Assembly: GCA_003260075.1 (NCBI GenBank)
Contig: QLIY01000249.1
Coordinates: forward strand, 62,001-126,000
Length of the DNA stretch: 64,000 nucleotides
Direction: 5' to 3'
DNA from: Phallusia mammillata
Lineage: Eukaryota; Chordata; Ascidiacea; Phlebobranchia; Ascidiidae
The notes below the pieces were generated by a model, which searched no databases, was not told the origin of the DNA, and saw only the letters and a list, made by a program, of their open reading frames with translations. This document shows, one piece after another, positions 24,001 to 36,147 of the stretch (position 1 is its first letter; every line of letters begins with the position of its first letter). The translations under genes and the position numbers were made by a program.

Positions 24001-27000
24001 GTCCGCGTTCGCCTCCGCGGGACCTCCCTGGGATTCCCCCTCGGTATGGGTCGGGTGACGAGGGTTCAGTTGATGACGTCTGTGTTGAGGGCGAGACTTG
24101 CTTGTACGGGGCGGTTTGTGATGCTGATGCCGAGGATGGGCCGTGCCTCTGCAAGCACGGTAAATGTTTTGTGTTGGTTAGATCGGTTCCGTTAAAGTAA
24201 CAAACACGCACATAGACCTATACAAAGGCAGAGATAAGGTTCAAGCGGTCTGATTAAGCAATACCTGGTTTGCACTTTTTTGTGTATATTCTGGTTATTT
24301 TCGGATTTAGTTTGTAACGAAGTCCATAATTTCAAAAAGTAAGCAGTTTTCAAATTGTATTTCATTTATTTGGAAAATGTATCATTTTTGAAAAGTATGT
24401 CGATCTATGAAGAGGCAAATAAGGCTAAAATTGTGCCCAAGAAACAAAATGCGCATTTACAAAACTTTACAACAGAGGGAGTAAGTGCCAAACAAAAATA
24501 ATTGAAATTCACGCCTGCGATCACATTTAGCAAAAGTTTGGATCCCTTTTTAAATTAAGACCAACGCAGTACTGAATTCCCATTAAAACATAAAGTTAAT
24601 CATTTTGCTATTTGGAATCATATCACCGGGGCGGCCGTTTTTGTCAGAATCGTTCTGAAAGTGATGTTAGCGGTATATCCGTTGATGTACTTCGGCGAAC
24701 TGTTGTGGCATCGGTTTCACGTTAGTCCAACAAGCGGCCGGTCTTTGTCACGTTTATCTGCTGATACTTGGCTACATAATCCACGCAGGTTTTAATATCG
24801 CGGGTAATAACGTAATTAACCAAAAAAATTCGAGAAAGACATTGAAATTTTTCTAATGAGAATGACCTGCATTGACTTTGGCGTAAATGTATGTCTTGCA
24901 TTCCAACATTTACTGCAGAGTGCTTGGAAATTTAACAGCAAAATGCTTTAACAATTTCGCATTTATTAATGGCCACAATACTGTAACTTGGAATCCACTT
25001 TGAACAAAAAAAATCTTACAGAGTCCAGACACGTTGGCTGTGAATACGTAATAAATATCATTGACATAGGTCTGAAATGCCAATACAAAAAATTCCAATA
25101 TGTTTCTAAGTCTTATTTTTTATTATGAGGAGAATCAAGGGTGCAAGAATTTTGTGTTAAACGTCGTGAACCATGTACATTTCTGACACGTTAAATTAAT
25201 CCTTATAACACTTCTAAGTTTGGAACACTATATACGGATCTGTTCATAAGTTTAATGGTAAAAATAACGGCCCAAATAGACGTAAAAAGCGACATGCTTT
25301 ATTGTTCAAACGTTTCGGCAAATGATGATCACTGATGATGGCATGAGCATTTGCCGAAACGTTTGAACAATAAAGCATGTCGCTTTTTACGTCTATTTGG
25401 GCCGTTATTTTTACCATTAAACTTCTAAGTTATTTTCTAATTCTCCGTAATGGTTTTATTGTAGATTGTCAAGGCACTCGTCCTTATACCGTATGCGGTA
25501 CGGATCAGCAAAGCTATTACAACGAATGCTATCTGACAGAGGCAGCCTGCCAAGATCAGAAGGGCATCAAACTGGAACACGTGGGAGCGTGCCAGGATCA
25601 GCCAAAAGATTTAGCACTTCCAGGTTCGTATATTACTGTGTAACTGGTTATTTGGTGATTTAACCTAAAAGCATGAGTCAAGAGGAAAAGATACTTTTTG
25701 ATATAGAGTACTAAGTTATGTAACTTTGGATCGGTACATCCAAATCGGTTCATAGTTTGTACAAAGTAAAGTAATCATCTCCGAAATAAAAGAAAATGAT
25801 GCAGACACTTTGTTTTTAAAATATAAAAATATTGCCATGTTTTTGGTAGAAATCATTTAACAAATAAATAAGTTATTTTCGGAATTTTACATTAGGGCAG
25901 GGGTCGGCAACCTTTTAGGCGACGCGTGTCAACTTACTTTTTATTTCCATGTGTTAATGACCTCGCGTGCCAACGTTTTTGCTAAATAATAGTAGTTCGT
26001 GCCAGCAGATTTCCATAATAAAGAGAAAGCAGAGTGTTGTTTTCTATGTAAGGCTGAATTTTAAGTCAATGACATGTTAAAAACTGAAAACAAGCAGTGT
26101 AACAGTTTAAATTAGTACGTAAATATGAACACGCAAATCGGTTGGCGTGCCATGAAAAACCACCTCGCGAGCGAAACATGGCACGCGTGCCAGGGGTATT
26201 GCCGACCCCTGCATTAGGGTATGTCGCTTTTATTGACCGATTGGGCCAATATGTTGATCACTAAAGGCAAAATATACGCACTCTCAGTTTTTCGTCCGTT
26301 AAGCACTTCATTTTCCTGTGCTCACATTTTGTTTTTCATTTTGTGGTGCCGACACGTTTTAAGGGCGAAACTGATGAACTCAGAGGTAAAATGAGACAAG
26401 TGTTTATTGGATGCTGCGAAATTCATTAGTAGCCCCGGGTGTAGCTCTTTCCGTGTTGTTTAAGTTCAAGTTGTTGACCCACAACCATCTTGGTGTTAGA
26501 CCGTGGTAACATGCCCCAGGTTCAAGGCTATCTCATATTAATTTGGCGTTGTATTTCAAACACTTTAGGGGTTGACTTAAAATTTTAGTTTGCCTTGGAT
26601 GCTGTTGACGCCGTTGAACCTTAAATATTGTAGGTTTACAGGCTTGTTTTCAAAATATATTGTTTAGATGTTATAAGGATAAAAGTTTTAGCCATTATGG
26701 ATGTAATATATAGGTCAAGTTTCCCTTATTTACAAACAGAAGTGTTCTGTCAACTGATCTTAAGTGCTAACGTTATACCTTTTAACTTTCCATGAAAGCT
26801 ATAATGTCAATAAAGCGAGTTTTCAGTGAAATCGACTTTGAGTATTTTGTTGTTTTAAATATTTTACTTTCAACATTCAATCAACTGAATTTGCTTCGTA
26901 AAAAAAATATGTGATCAGTGTACAGGTAATACGCCTATTAAATAAACAATGACAACTTTATAAACGAAAATTGAAATATTAACGCTTTATTCATTTTTTT

Positions 27001-30000
27001 GTAGCGTTTACTTTAATCAAACCTTTCACCTTCCACCTAAACGGAACGTCTAAATCAGCAAATCACGTGTAATTCTGACCGGAAAAACCAGGCCTTACCG
27101 CGAATAAATAAGCGCTTTGTCTGTTGGTTTTTAACGACAACTTCGTGACACATCACATCACACAAACATGGGCACGAGGTCCTTAGTCCCAACCGCATAC
27201 CAGGTGTGCTTTGCCCTGGCATGCTTTACCGACAAGCAACCTGCGTACATCCAACATACAAGCTTATGTAGATATTGGCAACCGCCTTTATTCATGTCAT
27301 GTTGATTGTATTGTTGTAAGATTCAAATCGAAGGATTGGCGCCACAGAAACGACTGACAAACGTTTACCCTATGCAGTGGTTTGTAACGTGGTCAAACTC
27401 GCCAAACCCGTATTGTGTTTTCCTATAGCTTTTTCCAAATCCAGTCTAAACTTCGTGTGCTTGGCACAACGACATGTAATGGCCTTACGCCGACACCGTT
27501 GTTTTAATTACTTTGAGACTAGTTTTACTTTGAATCATCTCGGTTTAGTGACTGTTCTCGGTTTAGTTTTGCATTTTTTTGCGTGACCTCAATGTTTTTG
27601 CGTAAAACCTGGTCAAGCAATCATCTTTTAGGCATTTGTTGTATGCAAACATAAAACGTATTTTAACATATTTGTCCCTATGTGGCACTCTAAAGCTATG
27701 AAATGACCCTGTGACTATAAACGCAAACATGTTTAAAAATATGTTTGAAAATTTCCAAACACCATTGAGTCGCTGCAGCCAAATCCAATACTTTGGGACA
27801 TGATTTGCAAACACATTTTTTACGGGACTGGATATACAATGATCTGTACACTTGTCTTGGACCTCATTCTATTAACCTACCGGCATAAAATTGGCTGTGG
27901 AACTTTTACTTATTGCTGTTATTTTTTTAACAGGCCCTGGAGTCTTGGATAGAGTCTTGTACGGCTCCGGATCAGACACCGACGACACTGAGGTTTCAGG
28001 TAAACCGCCGTTATTCTTAGGTTTATTTACCGGCATGCTCCTCCTGCCGAATATGGCGCGCTCATTGGAGATAAACAAGGGCATTTCCTAGCGATTTTTT
28101 AAGCTGGCACGTGTGCGCACGGTACTGATGCCACGCAAGTAATGGTATTTAGTTAAGGCCGGAAATTTGGACTACGGTTATCGCAGTAAACAGTTCAAAG
28201 TGTCGCCGTATTTAGATGTGCCAATACTTCACAACGTTCACGGTCATAACAAGTAGAGGCCTTCCACGCAAATCGCAGCAATCTGGTCTATGTTTAGTTA
28301 TTCCGTGTGTGATATGTTATCAGATGCAACGAATAAATAATTGCGGAGAAATGTTGCTCTTCACGGAAAGTAAATTATTGAAATAAAATTGTTTGACATA
28401 AATTGTTTCCACACCACGTATATACTTCTGAAACACGTGCATTACTGAGCGGATTAGGGCAAAAAGTAATGCGTAGCCGTGAAAGCCATTTGTGTTTATC
28501 AGAATTAAGTAGCTCTGTAAATTCTCTCGGACAATGTATCAAGAATAACTGGCATTATCAACAGTTTTTCAAATTGAATCGCGGTAAAAGACATTTTCTG
28601 CATCAGTATATCCTCCAAATTTCATTCGTTAAAACTCGTTTTTAATTTATATTTCTACAAAATATTTCGCAGAGTCTCCGAGGAATCCGTGCGAGTACAT
28701 CTTCTGTCTTCATGGAGCTTGCAGACCAATTGGAAACGACGATTTCGAGTGTTCGTGTGATGCTGTATGTGACGAAGGTTAGTTGATAGATATCTCACCA
28801 ATCGTAACGGTTTTAGACCTTTGATGTTGGGTTTATAGTTGGAACGCCGGTTCAAAAATTTTTTGAAATCCTGCTGGGTTCGAGAAGTCAAGATAGAGAT
28901 GTAAGTCGGCCTGTACCAGAAGAACAAGCCCGATAAAACGGCGCGATACCGAAATTTTGTTAAAATAAGGCCTGGCGAACTAGGCCCCATCGAAGTTTTT
29001 CGCAGAAACGTTTACGACATCTAGGTTAGCGATTGCAATGTTGTATAAGAATCGGTTTCAGGACGGACGTATTTATCCATTGAAATGTATAACTGCCACA
29101 GTTTGATATAGCTAGACCCGCGTTAAATAAGCATCAAGTTATGCAGAAGCCATTTTTAAGATAACATTATATAACCTAATGTTTTCACAATGTCTAACCC
29201 CTCATCGTAAACAAATCTACAATTTTATCTTAAAACACACAATTTAAACGTTGCTCCATACTTAGCGGTTCAAGAATACATTTTCCAAGTTGTGCAGTTA
29301 TTTCAAAAACCACTGCCTTATAATTTACATCATCACTGCACCGGTGTGTTTACTAATGCAAACCCAACCAACTTGCTTAACACGCATCATTACCACCTAT
29401 TCGCCTATATCATGCATCAGCCGCGATCTAACTTAAGATCTAGGGAGCTTGCTTGGACATAATCAGCCGTAAATATCAACTCAGCGTAGGTCATGGTTTT
29501 AAACAGCGGTAGAACACACCCTATGTGAGTTTACGTCCGTTGCCAACCGAAAGGTTGTACCATCTAAACAAATTCCTATGGTCGATTTATCACGCTGTAA
29601 CTTGGTCTAGAAAATATGTCACCACCGCAAGATTTTGATCTGCGTTCATCAGGCTTACTCAGATTTATTAGCACCTGGTACCGAAGTTACAAGGTTTATG
29701 TAACAAAATACCGAAAAACGAAAACAAATCAATCTATAATAATAGATCAATAGGCTGTGCCCTTGGGGTAATATGCAACATTGTTACTTTATGTGTGATC
29801 GCACACAAATAACGATATTCAATTTGCGTTCTTGTCGACACGTCACAAAGTTGGTCACAGAAATGGTTAAAACCTGATCGGGATTCGTCCCTGGGAGTAT
29901 CCTGGGTTCGAACCCCGTTAACGACAAAGGGCAATTTTCAGTTCTCGGACTGCCGCCTGATTGTCGAAAAATACAATAAAAAATGGTTTGAAATTTATCA

Positions 30001-32847
30001 AATGTACTGTAGTGTCAGTTGAGTTACTGAAATTGCGCACTTTAACGTTTAACCCAGTTTGACGTGACCTTTCACCCGGTGACCCTTCTTACAGTTTGGG
30101 TGGGTGATAGAAACTATATTACATGAGTGTATATTCAGTGCAAACATTGTGTACACCGATTGATTCTGTTTGGCCTACGGTTTTATACACTGGGTTCTGG
30201 ATTATACTAGAGAACAGTAATCAGTTTAAAACAGCGGTTATGGGGGTTGGTTTCGCTCTTTATAATATGGCAGTTATCATTTCAATAGTTGGTACATTGC
30301 AATTGATTTGACTCTGATCATTTTGTAATTCTTGTTTACTTTTAAATTTGCAGCTGCGTATGCTCTTCAGCAAAACACGCTCTCCAGATTTGGAAAGTCA
30401 TCCCTACAGGAGGTGTACAAAATAATGCCTGAACTCCAGTCGCGTTTATACGAGGACGAACAAATGAACCTTCTAGACCCGAGCGACGAGCCAACGACGA
30501 CCACCGTTGCCACGACGACAAGGAATCCAAACACTAGGAGGCGCTTGCCACAACGGACGCCCAAGACCGACAAAATTTTTCGGATACAAATCGACTACAT
30601 CGGGTTGGACAAGGCGCATTTTGGAAGAAACAGAAACCCGAGACCACAAGCTGATTGGACAAAAACCAACAGAAGAGGTCAAAGACAACGAAGTCGACCA
30701 AAGGTAAAATAAAATAGTCGATGATTTGAAATTTTGAAAATTATGTTGCTTGCCAAAATCAGTCGTTCTTAAGTTTAAAGAACATGAACATTGAATGCGT
30801 AGCATTTTTAGCTTTTTTAAGCTTGGAGTAATATCCTGAGTCTATAATGTCATCTTTATGGAGATGACATTGTTAATGTCTATATGTAACTTACTTTAAA
30901 CGCGGAAATGAATCATTGTTACGAATAATTTTTTTTATATCATTGTTACCCAAATTTTTTTTTTTTAATCATTGTTACCAATAAATTTTTTATACCTTTT
31001 TCTCTTCTATGTGTACGAATAAATATAGTAAGTTACCTATAATTCTGCGTTTAAATTCGATTTTTAATATAATTTGTTGTTCCAATGTCTTTTTGTTCTA
31101 ACGTGTCAAACTTTGTACGCAGCGTCGAAGATCCAGAAGAGGTCGAAACCGTCGCCACAAGAGGTCAGCCTTGTTTTCTCCACCTCGACGACTCAATCTC
31201 ATATCAGATGTGGTCTGTGGTTCAGACGGAAAAACCTACAAAGATGAGTGCCAGATGAAAGTCCACGCGTGTTACGAAAAGACAACGATCAAGGTTCGGG
31301 AAGTACTAGGGTTCTTAGCGGGTGGTCTGTTTTGGCATTTTAAGCAGAATGCTGCTATTTTTTGCAAGACCAAGATAGCATCAGACCTTTAGGAGTGATA
31401 ATGAATCTCATTAGGCTTTTACTACGTTTAACACTTTTGCCAATGTTTCGACCTTTAGGGGGCCGCTGAGCTTTTTTTCGCTCTGTCTCATTCAGTAACG
31501 TAAAATAAGCGTACATTAGCCGATGTGTGCAGCTTTTGTGACCCTGATGGTAAACTCCATTACAAATCGCCCAAGCTTTTAAAACCAAAAATCAAGCCTG
31601 CTTATGCATTTAATAATAATAAAAACATAAAGCTTGTCCTACAGTGAAATCCATTTCTACAACTTCTACGCATGTTAAAAAAAGTAAGACACGATAGTGT
31701 GGCGCATCAGCAGTGCCGAAATGCTTCTTGGGATGTAAGATTGGTCAAGCCATTACACATAAAGTGTACAACCCAACTTGTAATTTTATATCGTCGTATT
31801 TTATAAATCAAGTCGTATTTTTGTAGGTTCGCAAAGTTGGTGTCTGTCCTCTGCTTTACAAGTTTACGGACCCAAGTCGTAATTTATCTACAACTGCTAA
31901 ACCGAGTACCACATCTTCGCCCACGGTGAGTTCTTACTTAATAATTGTTTTACTTTTGGTTTTGATGAGTTACAACACGATTTGGGCAAGAGATCCTCGA
32001 ACTCATGTAAAAATACCTAAAATGGTATCTGCCCAATGCCTGTTTACATGAACAAATTCAATCATTTAGTGGTTCTAAGCACACGACTTGGTGCCCAGCA
32101 CACTGTGGCTCATGGCCTTTGTGGTGTAAAGTCCTTTGTGGGGTGTCAAGGGAGGGTTACAAAAACATTTTACGTGCATTTCAGTAATTTTGCTTTCTAA
32201 TAAATTAAAGGTACTTGTCGGTTTAAAGAGTTTGTGTTTGGCGACTTAAGCGACCCTGAATGCTAAAAGTACCCTGCTGTTGCATTGCAATAATATTTAA
32301 CAAACTTACAAACTCATGAAGCCATCGAAACAATTTACTAGACTTTATTATAACTTTCCAGGTTACGCCGTCAGTCTTTTCCTACGTGACCCTGTCAACA
32401 AAAGGCAAAGTTGTGTTGTCAAGCAAAACTACTGTTTCACCCACAACCGAAGCAAAAGAAAATATGGACGTCAGCTCGATTTGGGCGATCGAAAACCAAC
32501 CACAAGCAATGAAGGAACCTTCCAAATCACCAAACCCTTTACAAAATACGAGCACCAGGAAAAAGACCACTACCACAACAACAGCTGTTGCATCAAAACC
32601 TGTTCCTAAAACTAGTAATAACTCCGTTGATCGACCATCGGTGTTGGAAACGTTACGGAAACCTTGGGTGATCGTTCTTGCAGGTGTTCTACAAGTAACT
32701 TTGCTTGTTCTTGTGGGCAGTTTTCTTTATCGTAAGTTTGTGAGGCATTTGCGAAACAATAAGGACAAGAACAATTCGGATGACAAGTCTCCGAGCACTG
32801 AAGAGTCGGTTGCCTTTAAATCGTCGAATGCGAACTCGGAAGCATAA
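18038..32847 (+). CDS. Type I membrane protein with three follistatin/Kazal modules
   Basis: Eleven plus-strand exons join in phase to 676 residues: 18038-18107, 19602-19787, 22678-22857, 24001-24159, 25465-25623, 27934-27999, 28673-28777, 30354-30703, 31123-31293, 31827-31925, 32362-32847. Residues 1-22 are a signal peptide (MSTTVALVAVALILSGQC). An upstream in-frame ATG at 18011 is an alternative start. Module 1 (about 50-145) has CRHGGIC then CGSDGSTY; module 2 (about 177-245) has CGTDQQSYYNEC; module 3 starts near 277 (CEYIFCLHGAC) and resumes near 457 (VCGSDGKTYKDEC). Between the halves of module 3 lie about 145 residues with a Thr-rich stretch and a basic run ending RHKRS, a furin-type site. 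A Thr/Ser stalk follows, then a membrane segment at about 617-638 and a 38-residue cytoplasmic tail. The plan recalls tomoregulin (TMEFF) and agrin, which bind growth factors or matrix, but there is no EGF domain. Most early introns are phase 1, as in shuffled modules. The exact ligand is unknown. Confidence 0.92.
23106..23256. repeat. Hairpin repeat with GTGTATAGTGTTCC tail
   Basis: Arms of 31 bases at 23119-23149 and 23168-23198 are inverted copies (about two mismatches) around an 18-base loop that contains CTATACACGGAC. The inverse of that motif, GTCCGTGTATAGTGTTCC, follows at 23222-23239. The 12-mer ATGTCCCGATAA flanks the whole unit in direct orientation near 23106 and 23245. It lies in an intron of the Kazal gene. 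Confidence 0.8.
25248..25424. repeat. Long perfect palindrome, 77-base arms with hammerhead-like loop
   Basis: Arms at 25248-25324 and 25348-25424 are inverted copies without a mismatch that I can find, around a 23-base spacer. The plus-strand spacer and right arm read CTGATGA, then GGCA...TGCC, then GAAAC. This is the order of a hammerhead ribozyme core, but a good stem III with a cleavage triplet is not evident. A degenerate tail motif (GGAACACTATATACGGATC) lies just left at about 25222. The right arm ends 40 bp before the Kazal-gene exon at 25465. Confidence 0.9.
25898..26211. mobile_element. hAT-type miniature transposon (CAGGGGTCGGCAACC ends)
   Basis: It starts CAGGGGTCGGCAACC and ends TTGCCGACCCCTG, with the exact 8-bp duplication CATTAGGG at 25890-25897 and 26212-26219. 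It is 314 bp with no coding capacity and lies in the Kazal-gene intron after the exon ending at 25623. Confidence 0.93.
29840..29930 (+). repeat. tRNA-related SINE fragment, copy 1
   Basis: CGGGATTCGTCCCTGGGAGT and the following CCTGGGTTCGAACCCCG include a strong Pol III B box (GGTTCGAACC) at about 29906-29915. About 40 bases match the copy at 55139-55231 on the other strand with only a few differences. The A-box side is degenerate, and no tRNA cloverleaf closes. It lies in a Kazal-gene intron. Confidence 0.6.
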
Positions 32848-33936
32848 GTGTTTTTGTTGCTATTGTTTTATTTTGAGATTTTTGTTAAGTTATTTTCTTT
32901 TTGCTCGCGCCTGTTCGCTTGGTTCGAACGATATTGAGAAGTTCCCTGTAAACATCGCCTTTTTATACACTCTTTTATTGATTATGATTTGCGTTTGGAA
33001 TATAATACTAAGGGGTTTAAATTGTGATTAAAACAAAGACCCAGAAAAACGTGTTAGAATGGTTACATTTTTACCACTAAAAGTCAACTAAAACTTTACA
33101 ATTAGTTTTTGCCTCTATTCAGTGTCATATTACATCATTACTTTCGATAAAATCTTAGCATCCACTCCAGTTTAAAAGATAAAGCGGTAAAAAATATACA
33201 CATCCGACGTCAAACTGGTGTTCCATTTTTATTACCTTGTTCGTATGTTAAGATGTTCTCTGTTGGTTACTAATGCTTTTTGAGATTTACCATCGCCTAG
33301 TGTTCCTCTTTCGTTGTTTTCTTGTGTTCCCGCGTCAGTGTATTTTCGTAACAATCGCCTTCCTAATACCGCGATATAATCCTAAAAAATCGCTTTTCTT
33401 AGATGTTACTTTTGCGCTGAAATGCCATGCGTTTTAAACATGGACGTGTAAAACCTTTATTAACATCGATATTCATTCCTGTTCGTATCATTCCAACGTC
33501 CGCTTTTAGTACTTATTGTTTTACAATGGTCCAAAATTATAAAAGTTTGGCTTTAGAAACCCAACTGCTGGCATATATCACATGCTTGCTATAAAGCTTT
33601 TTAATTGTTTCTAATGTACTAGCGGTGTACTATCATTTGCGTTAGTAGATTTTATGTTTGAGTTTTATAAGTATGTTGTGTTATTTCAACAACGTTTAAA
33701 CATTTTGTAGCAATCGTCTTGAGCAAACCGTGAGGAGTACGTAGTCCCTAACTTTAAACGACAGAAGTTTTATTATATCTTTTAACAAGGTTTTATATAT
33801 CAATAAGGTATGATACAATTAATCATTTTAGTGACTCACATGAAGCTGTAAGTTAGGGGAACGAAACCCAGAGACAATTTTTTGAGACTATTTATTCTTG
33901 TCAAATCATCTAAAATGTAGTATATTACAGATTTAT

Positions 33937-34790
33937 TGTAACGTCCCGTGAACGCGCCCCGGTTACAGCGCGGAACGTCACACGAGGAGGGATTGAAACG
34001 CGATTCCTAAAGGTCTCCAACACGCAGTCCACACAGATAGGGTGTTTTGTAGATCTTATATTCAAACACTTTCAATGAAGAATGAAGAGGACGGTGGGAG
34101 GCGATAGAAACGATCGGAAACGAATAGGAAACGGTTTCTACATAAAGCATGACATTAACATTGCGCTTTAAATGTAGAAATATAACTCAAAGCTTACCAA
34201 CTGTTATGGTAACCGGAAGAAAATATATAACATGGGCAATCCCAGAAATCACTGTCACACACCTAAATACACAATAAAGCATGAGACCACAATATGCCAT
34301 TATGACGTCATACACAATGCTTACCAAGCTATGTAGAGCGACAGTGTGGAAAAGTCACGCTTCACGTGAATATCGTACAAGAACGCTGCGTAAACAAATA
34401 CAACTTAAGCAACTTAAATAAACCCAACTACACGTACAGTACGACTATTAAAAAAGGGAAATGACATTTTAGGTCATTGCAGTTTAGGTCAAGTTCACAG
34501 CGGTTAGCAGTCATTATGGTAATTCACAATATTGAGTCATTAAACACATATATACAAAGTGACTCACCAATAATCGTCAACACGACAATAAACAGCTTTT
34601 CTACAACAACCGACGCAGCACCGTGCTCCACGGAAGTCAGCAACGAAAAGAACTAAACCACGTTGCGTTATCACACAAAACTGGCAGTCGATTGTTACGT
34701 CACACAACGCACTAGGTTACAACACAAGTTGTACTAAGGAAATGCGGGAATCTATAGAAATCGGCAATTACTGGCAAATAAGATGTAACA
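33937..34790. mobile_element. Solo LTR of a retrotransposon
   Basis: The 854-bp block starts TGTAACGTCCCG and ends GATGTAACA, obeying the TG...CA rule. It is flanked by the 5-bp duplication TTTAT (33932-33936 and 34791-34795). There is no internal coding region or second LTR, so this is best read as a recombination product of a Ty3- or Bel-type element. It lies about 1.1 kb 3' of the Kazal gene stop codon. Confidence 0.75.
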
Positions 34791-35521
34791 TTTATTATAC
34801 CCTATATAATGGTAAAAACCTGTATTTATCAGAAAGGTTTCCTAATCTGTAACGTGAAGGTTTAAAATTGTCAGCAAAACCCTCAGTCAGGTCATATTTT
34901 AAACATGAGCTTTTAATATTTTTGTTAAAAATGTTTTATTTTTAGTCCCCCTGAGCTGCAGTTAAAGTATGATTTCTTCCCGCTGTTTCGGTCGTTAAGA
35001 AATGCGCGATACGAATGTCTTCTGTCAGGCAAAATTTTGGCCATGTCTCGTTCAGAACATTTATTGCTAATCTAATCTAAAACCAAACCATTAATAGAGT
35101 TGTCGCCATTAAAGTCGTAATCGTACTGTTTCGACGGGACCGTTTTGACAACCGAAATTGGTTGGGTTTGGTACTTTGATTTTATTGTTGTTTTTAACGA
35201 AAACTGTTGATAACCAATACTTTAATATTTGAAAATGTATTAAACTGGTTGTTGACTTGAAAACTAACTTCGTGTGCGTCCGTTTGACTTAAGTGGTTTG
35301 TTTTGTTAAAACTGGGTGGTTTTCCACTTGCCAACAATTACATGTGCTTGGGTAGCCATCCAACGGCACTCCAGTTTGTTGGGAGCAACAGGGTACAACC
35401 CCATGCATCACCTAGTTTGTGTGATGCCACAACTGGGCATACAGCACAGATGAAACTGGCTCACAATGGCCAAGCAACTGCTTGGGAACCACAGTGAAGT
35501 CGGCTCAGTGTCACAGTATCA

Positions 35522-35660
35522 ATGTAAAAGCATGTGAGCCAATGAATGATAAGCTGCAGACAGTGCACACTGTTTCGACCTATAAGGTCTCATCAGTGCA
35601 GCTGGGGACGAGAGATCGGCCGCTGCAGCTTATCATTTATTGGCTCACATGCTTTTACAT
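35522..35660. repeat. Inverted repeat enclosing a hammerhead ribozyme
   Basis: Arms of 38 bases at 35522-35559 and 35623-35660 are inverted copies with one mismatch. On the minus strand the left arm is the sequence immediately 3' of the ribozyme cleavage site. The right arm is a second, head-to-head copy of the same downstream sequence. This is the signature of a rearranged retroelement terminus. Confidence 0.88.
35552..35603 (-). ncRNA. Type I hammerhead ribozyme
   Basis: Read on the minus strand: stem I AGCTGCA, core CTGATGA, stem II GACC-TTATA-GGTC, core GAAA, short stem III CAGTG-TG-CACTG, cleavage triplet GTC with cutting expected after C at 35559, then the stem I partner TGCAGCT. Every conserved core base is present and all three helices pair. 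The ribozyme self-cleaves RNA by transesterification. A very short stem III is typical of hammerheads carried by Penelope-like retroelements and related small retroelements, which often work best as dimers. It lies about 550 bp downstream of the EGF gene stop, on the same strand, so it could act in that gene's 3' UTR. Confidence 0.88.
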
Positions 35661-36147
35661 GTGCTTGTTATTGTATAATTTAATTGTAAACAAACAAATG
35701 TGGGCTAGTATATACACTTTCATAGGATTTGAACCACATAGTTGGCATAATTTGGTCTATCCTTTTGTACAATATGACAATTAACCAATAATAAGGAATG
35801 AAACATTTATTTTTGCTACATAGTACTGTTAAACTAGGACACAACAATACATATACAGTTTGCATATTTTATATCAAATACTTGACACATATAAGTTTGT
35901 TTATGTCTAATGAAATTACCACACATGAATTGAAATGATACTAAACAACTTAATAGACTAGTCCATACACTTTAGAGACATTAATACAAGGGAAATTTAA
36001 CTTCAATACCCAGGTACTGAATTACTTTTGTTAATATTTTGTATTTTTCTAATAGGTTTTAAGTGCAAGCATGTCATTTATTTCAGAGATTTAAGACAAA
36101 TTAGTATGTTGCATTTGCATATATACACAACCATTATGTTTAGAAGA

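Larger units (their letters stand above)
32848..36147. other. Convergent 3' spacer between Kazal and EGF genes
   Basis: Two genes end toward each other here. The stretch should contain both 3' UTRs, the solo LTR (33937-34790) and the hammerhead-bearing inverted repeat (35522-35660). I see no additional coding exon. Exact transcript ends cannot be set from sequence alone. Confidence 0.5.
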
